DNA of 64,000 bases from Camellia lanceoleosa (lineage: Eukaryota; Streptophyta; Magnoliopsida; Ericales; Theaceae). The notes beneath the pieces are model-generated. The model saw only the letters and a program-made list of their open reading frames with translations, did no database searches and had not been told where the DNA came from. Shown here piece by piece: positions 10,799 through 22,090 of the stretch. The first letter of the stretch is position 1. Each line of letters starts with the position of its first letter. The stretch lies in assembly GCA_025200525.1 (NCBI GenBank), contig CM045762.1:192346129-192410128 (forward strand), in the 5' to 3' direction. The translations under genes were made by a program, and so were the position numbers.

Positions 10799-13745
10799 AT
10801 GGCGGACGACCTTCCACAGGGCGGACCCCCTCCAGAGGTTGAGATGGGCCCTGAGGCCGAGCCCGTGCCGCTTCACATCCGGCCGTTCGACCCAGAGACC
10901 TACAGGCCAGCGATTCACGTGATGCTCCCGGATGGACTTCGTCAGTTCCGGAGTTTCGAGAGGGGCGTGCCACGCGAGATTCTCCTGCGCGAGCCTACCT
11001 CCCACCTGTCCTTCGGTGCTTCCGAGGTAAATTCCTTTTCCCGGCTTACTTTCTGCAATGTAGAACATTTAACTGCCATAGTTGCTTCTGTTCTTTAACT
11101 GCTTAATTCTGATATACTGTACACCGTAGTTGATCGTAGACAAACTCACAACTGACATTTGCTTGAAACTGATATGTGCACACACACTGCACTAACCTTG
11201 AATCACCCGAGCACACGGCACACACTGCGTTTACACTGCATGTACGCTGGCACCCGGTATTTGTTGGAACCTGAAAAGCTTGCACGCATGCTGTATTTCT
11301 TGTATGCTTCTCAAAACTGTATTTTGAATATTGGCTCGCAATTTGTTGTTGTTGATTACAGGGAGATTCCTATACCATCCGTGGGTATGGGAATGTTGTG
11401 GCCCGAGACTGGTATAGGGAGCTGCCAGGCGCAGTCCGCCAGATCATCGACGAGGCCGGTTTTGGCATCTTCTGCCGGGGGCTTTCCATGCTCACGACTT
11501 GCAGGCCTTTGCTTGCTGCTCTTGTGGAGAGGTGGTGGGATACCACCAACTCCTTCCACTTCTCCACTGCAGGGGACATGACGATGACCCCTTACGACTT
11601 CTCGATGCTCACCGGCATCGGAGTGGGGGGTGATCCGATTCCTTTCGACCCTGACATGGATGAGTGGGACGCTGCCCAGCTGTTCCTTCTCAGCACTCGG
11701 CCTCCTCTTGCTCGAGCAGGGTTTGTCAGGTATTCTTGGTTTGAGAGTCACTTTCGGATCCAGCCAGCCTTGGCAGAGGAGCCAGAGATGACCCCAGAGG
11801 AGACAGACCAGTACGCATGGGGCTTCATTATGTTCCTACTCGGGACGACTCTCTTATGCCCTCTGACATTGAAGTGCCTTTGAGTGACCCGTGGACGCCA
11901 GGCGGGTTGGCCGCTACGACTGGGGTGGCGCAGGCTTGGCCACTTTATACGGTTATATGAGCTCTTCTTCCCGCCTCAGCGGTATCTTGGCGGGCCTGGG
12001 AGGTACACCTTCTCCCTTTACATTTACCTTCGTTTTCAGATTCTCAGATACGCACACACCACTATACATCGCTTCATCGATCAGATATCGCACACACGGC
12101 ACCATATACTCGCTTTGACCGATCGACATCGCCACATCTGTACACTCTTCACAATACACTGCACAACAACATGGCTCTGCCATTTCTGCTTTATTCTGTA
12201 TTCTGCCCCGACTGATAACCATACCGAAATCTGTTCTGCAGTTGTGGGTGTATGCCTACTTTCCTAGGCTTGCCCCAGTTCCTGTTGAGGAGATCCCGCT
12301 CGGAGTCCCCTTTTCCCATCGCTTCGATGTGCGGTGCGAGCGGAGATCACGGGAGACTTTTAGTTTCTTCCGCCGCTATTTTGATATCGTCACTGCCGCA
12401 GAGGTATGTTCAACCTTACTGTTTACTTTCGGCTTTGCTTCACATTATGTTTTTGATAACAGACTGCTAACAAACTGTACATCTATCCGCAGATCACGTG
12501 GCAGCCTTGGGCTACACTGCCATTGTGGTGAGGACCATTATGAGGGGCACGACACCGCCTCGAGATTCTGTTGGAGGGCCCGGTCTGTCGGGCTTGGTAC
12601 TTGGGTGAGCGCTTCTTGCGTCAGACCCTGGGTTTACCGGAGCAGACGGTTCCGGATCGACCTCCTTCATATATGAGGTCTACTGAGAGGCTCTCTCTCG
12701 AGCAGCTGGGAGAGTACACCACTGGCTGGGGTGCGGAGCTTTATAGAGGCGAGGGCGACTATGCAGAGTATGTCCGGACCTATATTATACGACCCTTGAG
12801 CAGTGGCCAGCGGACTGAGAGAGAGAGACCGGTGGCACCGACAGCTGGAGCAGGGACAGGGGGGCGGAGGAGAGTCCGTGTCCGTGGTAGGGGTGGAACT
12901 CAGAGGGGGCGGGGAGTTAGCTGGCCTGCTCTGCCCACTTCATTGACATACCGAGGGCAGGATGGGGCGATCCATCAGATCCCCTTTGCTCCCCCGCTGG
13001 CTGATCATGAGCTAGCCGATATCCCTGACTTGCCTCCGGTATGTATCATTTACTTTTCGCATCTTTCATTGCTTCATTTTCAGTTCATTTAATATTCCGC
13101 AGAATACTGATACATCTAATACTTTTACAGGCGTCCTCCGCATACACTCGGCAGTCGGTGGAGCTGAACGCCTCCTTGATAGGGATGTTGCAGAGGACTT
13201 TTGACTTCCTTGCCTTCTACAGCCTTCCGGTATGTTCTTCTGACCACAGCCTCAAACCATACGCTATTTCCTGTAACCTGATGCGCTACCCGAAACCTGA
13301 TCAACTGCTCACAGCATTCATACACTGTACTCATACATTGCATTCTGTACTGATCTACTGCTCAAGGCATCCATACACTGTACTAATACACTGCATTCTG
13401 CACTGATTTACTGCTCACATTTTTCTAATGTATTTGTCTTTCATGCTTTTTCAGCCTCCCTTTCTGATTCCTCCGGCAGGTGGTGCTACAGCGGGGCCCT
13501 CTGTTCCCGCTCGAGGAGGGCGTGGAGGTACTGTGCGTCCCCGTACCAGGGGAGGGCATACTTATGTCGGGGGTAGCTCTCGAGCTCCGGTCCCTGATGA
13601 CGACGATGATGACGATGATGAGTCCGAGGCAGAGGCAGAGGCCGAGTCACCTGAGGGGGTTGGAGACGACTCAGACTCAGACTCAGACGACGGTGCCGAG
13701 GACTATGCTCTCAGACCCAGATCCAGGAGGAGGACAGACCCCTAG
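10799..13745 (+). pseudogene. Plant mobile domain (PMD, MAIN-LIKE type) pseudogene, six exons, antisense to host element
   Basis: ATG 10799 opens an exon of exactly 76 codons (10799-11026). GT-AG introns follow with exons 11362-about 12001, 12242-12403, 12493-13038, 13131-13229 and 13455-13745; every clear junction is in phase 0. Domain signs are FGIFCRGLSMLTTCRPLLAA, MTPYDFSMLTGIGVGG, YDWGGAGLATLYGY, the split SWRAWE/LWVYAYFP and ITWQPWATLP, all typical of the PMD family (PF10536) related to MAIN-LIKE proteins. The C-terminus is Arg/Gly-rich and ends in an Asp/Glu-rich tail. Exon 2 changes frame at least twice (stop at 11881; shift near 11955-11980) and exon 4 begins with in-frame stops before recovering near 12550. 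It is a decayed gene; the original role is unknown, though PMD proteins are linked to transposon silencing and genome stability. Confidence 0.82.
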
Positions 13746-15088
13746 GCTTGAGGCCTACTGATGATGATTTTTGTTATTTCTTTTCTTCATTTCCCTTCTT
13801 GTACTTTTCTCTTTCTAGTAGATAGAGCCCTTTTGTACTGCCACAGGCAGATTGTTTGCTTTCAAAACTTTGTACTTGGAGTAGACGATATAAAACAAGC
13901 TTTTATCTGAAAAGTGTCTTATTTGCTTATCTCCTACTTTGCACTGCATTGCATCATATTACATCTCAACGTAAATGGAAATGATTTGTTGTCTGAGAAC
14001 TGAACATTTGCACTGTAATAATCGGATAACCAACCAACTAACGGCAAACAACTCAAACAAATCACTGCTCAAACTGAATACACAGCCTGCATTCTGCTGG
14101 GGATTAATCTGCATACAGCCCAAAATACAAGATTCGGTTCATTCTGCACACGGCAAACTTTGAACAAACAGCCCAATCTAACAAGACAGACCACCAAGCC
14201 GAAACAGTTGAAATTGAAACACACTCGGATGTCCCACATTCCTTCTTCTTCTCCTGCCTCGCATAAATGTAGAGAATGGAACAGCATTCTGAGCATAAAC
14301 GATTCTGAGATAAAGAGAGGTTTTCTACCTGGGTATCAAGCCTACAACTGGACACTGCTGGGGAACTCAAATGAAGAAAATAAAGGCACACGACCTAAAC
14401 ACAACGAGACACACTCGGAAAAGACTCAAAACTAGGTTGAGACTGACAACAAAAGACACGACACACGGACGTGTTTGAAAACAAAAGACCTTGAGGAGCC
14501 AACTTCTCCGGGCTAGTTTCCCACCCTTTCTAATTTGTGTGATTCTCACGTCACTTGGCCCTCAGGCTCGGTTTTTCTCACAAAAAAAACCTTTTCTTAC
14601 TTTTCTCTCGACTTACACCTCTCTATTCTTTATTCTCTCATTTTCATCCCTCCCCGGGGTGGTCAGTAGATGAATAGGAAGCTGCGGGTTCACGCCAAAC
14701 ACGGCTAGCTCACGGCTATTTTTTCTGGCAGACAGGGTGCCTTTCCGGCTAACGCGTCGACGATAAGGGGGGGAGACAGAACACCTGGCTCAACCGTGCC
14801 CCTAGTTCATTACTTTGACCATTTTTTTCTTTTCTTTCTAAAACAGTTTTGATGAAAATGATCGTCAGATCAACATGCTTATTCAATTTTTGATTTGAAA
14901 ATCATGCAAGTCAGGCTGTAAGCACTGAATGTTTTCCTTTTTGGGTCCAAACATGGTCCGATTTTGGAAAATAAGATAGTTTTCGAGAAAATAGTCAACC
15001 TTAGTAAAAATTTTCAAAAAACTATTTTCGCAAACAGCCGACGCTTGACAAGCACGGAACTTACCCTCGAGATGCGCAACCTCAGATC
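13746..15088. other. Non-coding stretch downstream of PMD pseudogene
   Basis: It holds the presumed 3' flank of the PMD gene (T-rich, about 13746-13920) and then unremarkable sequence. I see no supported gene in either strand. Confidence 0.5.
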
Positions 15089-15210
15089 GGGGGCAAATTT
15101 TTGGGAAAAATTGCCCCTTGCTTGAAGGGGATAGAGGGCAACGGAAAGTTGCCCCTAGTTTAGGCGGCAACTCAGGGCAACTTATGGCAGGGCAACGGAA
15201 AGTTGCCCCT
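15089..15210. repeat. Cluster of GGGCAA/TTGCCC hairpins
   Basis: Three inverted repeats follow one another: 15089-15117 (GGGGGCAAATTTTT with AAAAATTGCCCC), 15136-15155 and 15190-15209 (both GGGCAAC, GGAAA loop, GTTGCCC). The last two are direct copies 54 bp apart. Confidence 0.75.
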
Positions 15211-16817
15211 TGTTTGGAATAAAGCCGCAGCATACTTGTTGATGATTGATCGCGACTGGGCTCTCTGGCACGGAGAGAACGGAGACGGTCACAAACAGAT
15301 AAATGAACACAGTCACCTTGAAGGCATTGATGCCCAGACTTCAAGAGGAAGTTGATCACGTAGCTCCAATCGTTGCAACCAAGACATCGGATTTGGTGGA
15401 GGCACAGATAATCAAAACCATTACATGGACTAAGACGCTATGAAAGCGTTGGGGGCTGGACTTCAGGGTGAAGTTGCCTACGTATCCCAAACATGGGAAT
15501 CAAGCCTTACGTAGTTCCGGTTAAGGTACTCTCGGGTATTTTAACCTTCACTATTTTTGGCTCTAACTTTTGCCAAGGCGCCCAATGCGGGTTTTCTACC
15601 TTGCGAGCTTCTTTTCTTTTCTTTTCAATTCTTTTCATTCTCTTTTTTTGACTTTTGCATTTCTTTTTCTTTTCCTTTTTTTGATTTTTTGATTTTTTTG
15701 CTTTCTTTTTGTATTTTTCTTTTGCTCTAACTTTTGCCTGGGCCGCCCTTCCGGGTTTTCGGCCCAGCGAGCCTCTCAAAGGGTAAAAGTGTAGCAAGTC
15801 CATGCCAAATGGTTTTTAAAATCAAAGCCTCCCCGCTTCCGGAAAAATGACTGTTGCAGTGCTTTGCAGGAGAGTGGATCACGGTTGCTTTGCAAGCTTC
15901 TTCTGGTGAGAGCTAATCTTTTGCTTTGATTTCAGTGCCTCTTGATCGAGGGCTGCTTCGAGTCTGGCCACACGGGCCTCACATTGGTAGCTGAGTATTG
16001 ACCATTCTGGATACTGGTTCAAGGTTTGAAAATGAGGGGCCAGGTCTCGAGGCTGAGAGCGATCCTAAGTTGCGCAATCTCGAGAGCGATTCCACACAGG
16101 TCTTCGCAGGACTGCGCAAAATATTTTGTTTTTTGAAAGTTTTTAAGAAGGCGACGAATCACTCGCGCCGAAGATAGTGTGGAACCAGTCTAGATCAAGC
16201 CAGGGTCCTTTTCAGTACTCACGCTGGCAGGCATGATCTCAATCATTAAGGGCTTAGCACGCCTCTCTTTCTCTCAATTGATCAAATTTTGCAAAACCCG
16301 AGGAATTTCTTCCTCTTCGTTTTTATCACCGCAGTGTTCAAAAAGGTTTTGAAAAGCTTAGGTCAAAGTAATAATTTTTTAAGGCACAAAGAAGCAGGTG
16401 AAATGCGCCGTTACCCCATTCGAACTTCTTGGCACAACTAGTCAAACACAAATAGCACGAAAACATGGTGGCCACAGCTGTTTCATTCAGGTTCCCCGGA
16501 TGCAACTGGCTCCTCAACAGAGACAGACCCAAAAAAGAAAGCATACAAAAAGTAATTACAAAACAAAACAGCGCTCGAGGCGACAACCCGGAGTCACCCA
16601 GTATTCTATACAAAAGAGAGACTGACTTGTTACAAAAGACAGACCCGTAAGCAAAAAGGACTGACTCAAAGCAGAGACAGACTCAAAACAAAACAAAAAC
16701 AACGACTCGACACCCAAGCCGAAATTTACAAAATAGCATTCGCCGATGCTCAAAAAAACGCGTGCCAGACGCCACATCAAAAACTCGAGACGCTGCCCGC
16801 AGGCGGTTGAATCCCAA
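15211..16817. other. Non-coding interior between hairpins and gag
   Basis: No pol gene is visible. It contains the second CTACGTA dyad (15474-15517), a long pyrimidine-rich tract (about 15598-15727) and mixed sequence to 16817. A lysine-rich minus-strand ORF at 15507-15803 is just the pyrimidine tract read on the other strand. Confidence 0.55.
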
Positions 16818-17822
16818 CTACATACTCACAGTATCGGTGTCCTCAAAGTCCAACAGCTGAGTGGTGACAGATTTGGCTGAAGTGGGCGGGAGGATAACCT
16901 CATTATCGATCAGGTCCTGCACCTCATGGCGGAGGCGGAAGCAGTTATCGGTAGAGTGGCCAGTCTGCTGGTGGTACGCACAGTACTGCGCAGCGTCATG
17001 GCCTGCCGGAAGATTCTTCGGCAGAGGTCGAGGCTCCAGAGGTGTGAGATGTCCCTTCTTGGCCAGAATAATAAGTGCCCTAGACAATGGCATGTAGAGA
17101 GCATGGAAGGCCCTGTGCCCTCGGGGCTGGTACTTGGAGTTCTGAGTGCTCTTGCTTGACGTGCTGGCAAAGGGGTCGGCCAGAGCCGGCTTAGATTTCT
17201 GGTCCTTCCCTGGTGTAGGGTTGGGAACGGTAGGAGCTACTCTGGCATGACGGGGCCCGTCCCGGTTTTCTGACTGACTCGAACTACCCTCAGGTAGAGT
17301 GGGAAAAGCATCGTCCACAATTTTGGTTACGATTGCGGATATCTGTTGTTTGCTCGTTCCCTCGGCTTTCAAAGCCTTGACTGCCCACAGCAGTTGTCCC
17401 ACAGGGTCGGCATCTGCCATCACTTTGTCTTTGCCTCTGGCCTCAGCCTGATGAGAGGTTTGGATTGGTGTTGATACATCACTGTTGTGGGTGGAGGTCA
17501 TCTCCGGCTGATTCAACTCAATTACAATCCGCCCCAATAGTGGGGGCTCTTGGGGCTCGAAATTTCCGGCATAAGGTGCAACCGGTGGCGCGACTGACAT
17601 CCCATAGGCGAGATCTGCCACAGATCTTTGAAGATCACCTATCATCCCCATCAACTCAAATGTAGTGGGCTCGCGAGCCTGATAGAACTGGGGAGCCCAG
17701 ATCGGGTGTGCAGTGGGTGACCTAGGAGGATGTGGCATGTCCACGTTGGTCTCGTCCTGCAAGGTAATCCCCTGATCTAGCGCGGCTGTCATAACCACTA
17801 TTTCCTCTGAATTCTGCGTCAT
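16818..17822 (-). CDS. gag: Gag-like protein without recognisable capsid domain
   Basis: This uninterrupted 334-residue ORF is the first one after the 5' LTR in element sense. Its C-terminal half is typical gypsy Gag: MPLSRALIILAKKGHLTPLE, then the zinc-knuckle-like CAYHQQTGHSTDNCFRLRHE (about residues 288-307), then DLIDNEVILPP. The N-terminal half has FELMGMIGDLQRSVADLAYG and Pro/Ser-rich linkers, but I cannot see the usual Trp-containing capsid region, so an internal part may be missing. The ORF ends in its own stop with no pol downstream. An intact frame in a young element suggests it may still be translated; whether it packages RNA is unknown. Confidence 0.75.
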   Translation of the reverse strand: MTQNSEEIVVMTAALDQGITLQDETNVDMPHPPRSPTAHPIWAPQFYQAREPTTFELMGMIGDLQRSVADLAYGMSVAPPVAPYAGNFEPQEPPLLGRIVIELNQPEMTSTHNSDVSTPIQTSHQAEARGKDKVMADADPVGQLLWAVKALKAEGTSKQQISAIVTKIVDDAFPTLPEGSSSQSENRDGPRHARVAPTVPNPTPGKDQKSKPALADPFASTSSKSTQNSKYQPRGHRAFHALYMPLSRALIILAKKGHLTPLEPRPLPKNLPAGHDAAQYCAYHQQTGHSTDNCFRLRHEVQDLIDNEVILPPTSAKSVTTQLLDFEDTDTVSM

Positions 17823-18566
17823 CCCTGGTCTGCCTCAGCAAAGGGAAAACACTCACCGTTCTGTATCTACTTTCTGAATCCTCTGAACTGAAAGGAAAAA
17901 CGGACAGCGTTTCAGCCCAAAACAGATCAAACACAAATGCAGTCAAACAACTGATCTGAACTACTGAGTACTGTTCCCCAGAATCACTGTTCCCAAAACT
18001 GAACTGATACCCGCGGATACAACTAGTTCCTCGACAACACTGATACTGGTGCCTTTCAGGTCGGATATTCATACTGGTAAGCTGACATGTACGTTCCCCT
18101 GCAGAGTTTACACTCAAAAGCACATAGCAGATAAAATGAGAACCAAAACACCCCTATATTGGGGTAAGGATTCCCTGTCCTATTTTGTTAGGAGCTAGGG
18201 TTTCACTACGCACACAGCGGTTTCAAACAACTTAGCATCGGGTAAGCAACCTGTCCTATTTTGGAATGGTCACTATGGATTCTGAATATGCACTAGGTCG
18301 AATGGTCAAAAAGGGTGCCCCGGTAAAACCGGGGTTTGTGCTCCCATGCTGTCAGAGCCTACAACCGGTCAGCCTTATGGACATGCCTTGTCAAGACAAG
18401 CCTCCGGCAAACCGTTCAGGAATGGCAGATGGCAAACACTGTGTTCCTAGGCGCACCAATGCAAATGCAATGCAAAGAAACACATAAGCGAGATCAAAAT
18501 AGGATATCACGAGTTCGAGTCAAGCTCTCTAAAATCCCCAGAATCAGAGTCACGGCTAGCGCTTGG
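17823..18566 (-). other. 5' leader of nested element
   Basis: This lies between the primer-binding remnant and the gag start, in element sense. I see no supported ORF. It would be the untranslated leader of the genomic RNA. Confidence 0.6.
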
Positions 18567-18574
18567 GCTCTGAT
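18567..18574 (-). other. Remnant of primer-binding site at damaged LTR junction
   Basis: On the minus strand ATCAGAGC matches the end of the usual plant initiator-Met site TGGTATCAGAGC. The LTR homology stops here, about 34 bp short of the terminus seen at 3187-3220, so a small deletion probably removed the LTR end and the first bases of the site. Confidence 0.5.
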
Positions 18575-21252
18575 TCGGACTCCCCTGCTTCTTTGTTTGA
18601 AAAAGCTGCGGTTCGTAATCTGAACCAAAGAGTCCACCTCTGGCAAATCGTTTTGAAGAAAAACTGATTTTTTGAAAAGTAGTGCCAAACATGGACTGCT
18701 TTGCCAGATTACAGAGTCGCCACCTAAATATTTTAAAATGGGGAATTTAGGAAACCCTGACTCAGTGCCGAAGGCCACATGTCCGTCATCACCAAAGTGA
18801 CTTGGCTCGGGAGCTTGGGTACGATCGGGGAAGGTCAGCTATGAGCACCCCCTTTCGCCCGGTCCGAAGACCGGCCTCTACTAACCATGATATCCGTTTT
18901 TGAAAACTTTATGCGTTCTTATTCCGTTTATTAGCCTAGAATTACTATGTGATGCGCACAACACAAAAGTATAGACTAGATTGCCTAATTCGGAAATAAA
19001 CATTGCATATCCGTTTTGCCTCGGAAAACGTGTTGGTTTTTGTGCTACTCACAAGTAGGCTAAAATACGGATTCAACGAGTCTTTCCAACTTAGGCAATC
19101 CAACCTTCACCCACAGGCATACAAACAGTTATATCATGTAAGCAATTAGCCGCATGGCAACCCTATTGTCATGTTAACAATCACACGCATGCGATATGCT
19201 AAAGCAATAAAACTTACATGGTACTCCGTGCCAAAAACAAATAATAGGGTTAGCAATCATGCATGACCTAATTCATGTTAAGTGACTAATGCATCACAGG
19301 CATAAATGCCAATCTAGAGTAGGCTCGGCTAACCCTAAACATGGCATATGAAATGCTATCACATAGCATGTATTCAGTTTGGAATTGAATTACTTATGCA
19401 GTTTGTATGATGTACCGAGCCCGGTGCATGTAAACAAATGCATGAATGCACACATGCATTGCATAAGGTATGCTAATTGAAAATGCCCTAATCTACCATT
19501 GTAAGCAGGTAAATAAAAGGGATAGAAAGAAGTGGGGGTTGGAAGACATACATCACACTCACCCACACTTATTACAATTTTGCCCTCACTCGGAGGGACC
19601 AAAATAATAATACAGAATAAATAAATAATTAACTAAACTAGCTAATTAAATATTACAAATCCAACTAAATTAATTAAATTAATTAACTAATCTAATTAAA
19701 CAATAAATGCCTCGGGAGGAGGGCCGAAATCAGCTTACGCTCGGGATTCGCTCGGAATCGCACTGCCGAACATATGTCACCTCTGTTTCCTCTGTTTTCC
19801 TCCTCAGAAAATTTCCCAAATCTCAGGGATGCCTCTCAGGGCATAGGGGATCATCATCGGCTGGGGGGATTTGCCATCGGCTGAAGGAGGAAGCCATCGG
19901 CACTGAATTCCCTTATCGGCTGCCAAGGGGCAGCCGGTCGGCACTAAAAAGTGCCGATCGGCACAAAATGTTCTGCAGAACCTGCAACTCACAGCAGCAG
20001 AGGAAACAAAAGGCAAGGCAATGCAATTCAAAGCATATATGCACCAAACACATCCCACATCATGTTATGGACTTAAGAGGGCATGTGCCTCGATTCCCGG
20101 ACCACCAATCGCGCATTTCCATGCGTGATGGTCCAAAGAACCAAGGGGGAAATTTCAATGTCAAATGCATGTAATGCAAATAAAGGTGCCAAACCTCTAT
20201 CAAACTCATTTCAAGAGGCTTGGCATGCATGTTGATGTGGTGAAGCCCTAAGCATGTGATCTAGCATGCCATATGGACAATGCAAGCAAGTTGTGCATGC
20301 TAAGCATACGACTTAAACAAAGAGGCATACAACCCAAGCAAAGAAGTGAGCTAAAACATGAATTGGACAGCCCCCAATTGGCCTAAAATCAGGGGCCAAA
20401 GTCCCTAGAATTGAGGACCAAACACACACACGCACGCATGCACATGTTAAGGCTCAAAACTTAAGCACAATTAAGTAACTCTTGAACACATCTAAGAGGC
20501 ATAAACATGGACTAAAGGCATACATTAAAAGCTCTGAAATTCATGTTAAACATGATGCCAAATCATGCAATACAACAAGTCAAACAAAGCATGCGAATGG
20601 CCTAGGCTTAAGGCAAGCTAGCAAGGCATTAGACCACACTTTGCACAAACATGTAGGGCATGCACTAATCAACCCAAAACAGGTTCTAAGCACGTCAAAA
20701 CAAAGCCAAATGGCTACTTAGATGGCATCTAAGAGTCATTAATCTAAAGGCATGCAATGAGGCCTAAACATGGAACACTTAACATAAGCTTGAGAAGCAT
20801 TAAAGAGGCATGCTAAGCGATCAAACAAACATGTATGAGGGACTGAAATAGCATGCAAAATAGTCTCAAATCATCAAAAACCATGCAAGCAAAGCATGCT
20901 ACATGTTCATGCTCTTGAGGCTCACAAGCCTGAATGCAAAGAGGCCAAGTTGAGCATGCTAAAATCAGACCAAATGACTATGGTCAGACCTAAAACATGT
21001 CAAAATAAACACCTAAGCTTCATGAACAAGACCTAAAACATGCTACAAATGAAGGCATACAACCTAACACATATTAAGGCATAACAAGGCATTACAAGGC
21101 AACCATACTAAGCATGTATAGGAGACCAAAACCAATTTACAAACATGTTATATCATGGCATTCTAAGCATGAAAAACAAGTTAAACATGTTCAATATACA
21201 CTCAAACATGGAGCTCCAAAAGGAAGCAAAACTAGCCCTTTTCAAGGACACC

Positions 21253-21338
21253 AAGGAGAGGGGGTGACCCTCTCCTTCTTGAGGCTTCGAGGCATGCTCT
21301 TCACCACTGAAATCCCTCAAGATTTTAGTGGTGAAGAG
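21253..21338 (-). other. Two consecutive hairpins in the 5' LTR leader
   Basis: This is the copy that would be transcribed near the 5' end. Hairpin A arms are 21338-21321 and 21314-21297; hairpin B arms are 21277-21268 and 21262-21253. Hairpin A starts about 506 bp downstream of the TATA box at 21844. Confidence 0.85.
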
Positions 21339-21838
21339 ATCCTCTCACCAAAATCTCGGATCTCTCCAAAATAGGCCAAAAAAGAGGCCTTTTCAAGGCC
21401 TAAAAGGGGTCCAACTTGCTCAAACCCCAAAACACTCTTGATATATGTTAAAGAGACTTAAAAAACAGAACTTTTGTATGCCAAATACTAAGCTCAAAAA
21501 CTATTTTAAAGCAAGTAAAGAAAGGGTGCAAAAATGGGGAATAAAGGGCACTAGGTTCTTACCCTTGTAGCCTTCTTCACAAAACTTGAAGTTGTTGTCT
21601 TCTTGAGCTCAAAACCACCAAGAACTTCCAAAACCAGCCCTAGAACCTCGGGCAAGGAGAAGGTGAAACACTAGGTGTTCTAGTGCAATAGTAAGCACAA
21701 AAACACCTAGATAACAAAGGAAGAAGAGAGATATGAAGTATGTATCTAACTTAAACCTAAAAACCAGAGCTCCAGCTCTCTAACAATGGCTAAAGCTCTG
21801 AGAAAAGCCAACCCTAAAGGAAGAGGAAGAGCCTTCCT

Positions 21839-21935
21839 CTTATAGGCAACAAAGACTTACAAGTTAAGTCTTGTAACAAGCTCATCCCTCCATACACGTG
21901 TATGGAGGGGAAACCAAACCATACAGCTGTATGAA
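21839..21935 (-). promoter_or_regulatory. 5' LTR core promoter with G-box palindrome
   Basis: A minus-strand TATAAG at 21844-21839 is preceded about 41 bp upstream by the 24-bp G-box palindrome at 21886-21909. The phased GCCGAT array follows at 22001-22090. This would drive the gag RNA. Confidence 0.7.
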
Positions 21936-22000
21936 AATATCTCATAAAGCAACTGCACAGTAATCGGCAGGTGAAAAATGTCATTTTGACATGACTGACT

Positions 22001-22090
22001 GCCGATCGGCACAAAAGAGTGCCGATCGGCACAATAAAGTGCCGATGGAGACAAAAACCAGCCAATGGCCTCTAGCCACTGCCGATGGTG
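22001..22090. repeat. 20-bp-phased GCCGAT array in 5' LTR
   Basis: GCCGATCGGC or variants begin at 22001, 22021, 22041, 22061 and 22081. The fourth has decayed to GCCAATGGCC while the 3' LTR still reads GCCGATGGAC. Confidence 0.9.

Noticed and set aside
12571..13092. Separate Arg/Gly-rich gene
   Set aside because: It is exon 4 of the PMD pseudogene, bounded by splice signals in phase with its neighbours.
15507..15803. Lysine-rich minus-strand ORF
   Set aside because: It is a translation of a pyrimidine-rich low-complexity tract, with no domain and no conservation evidence.
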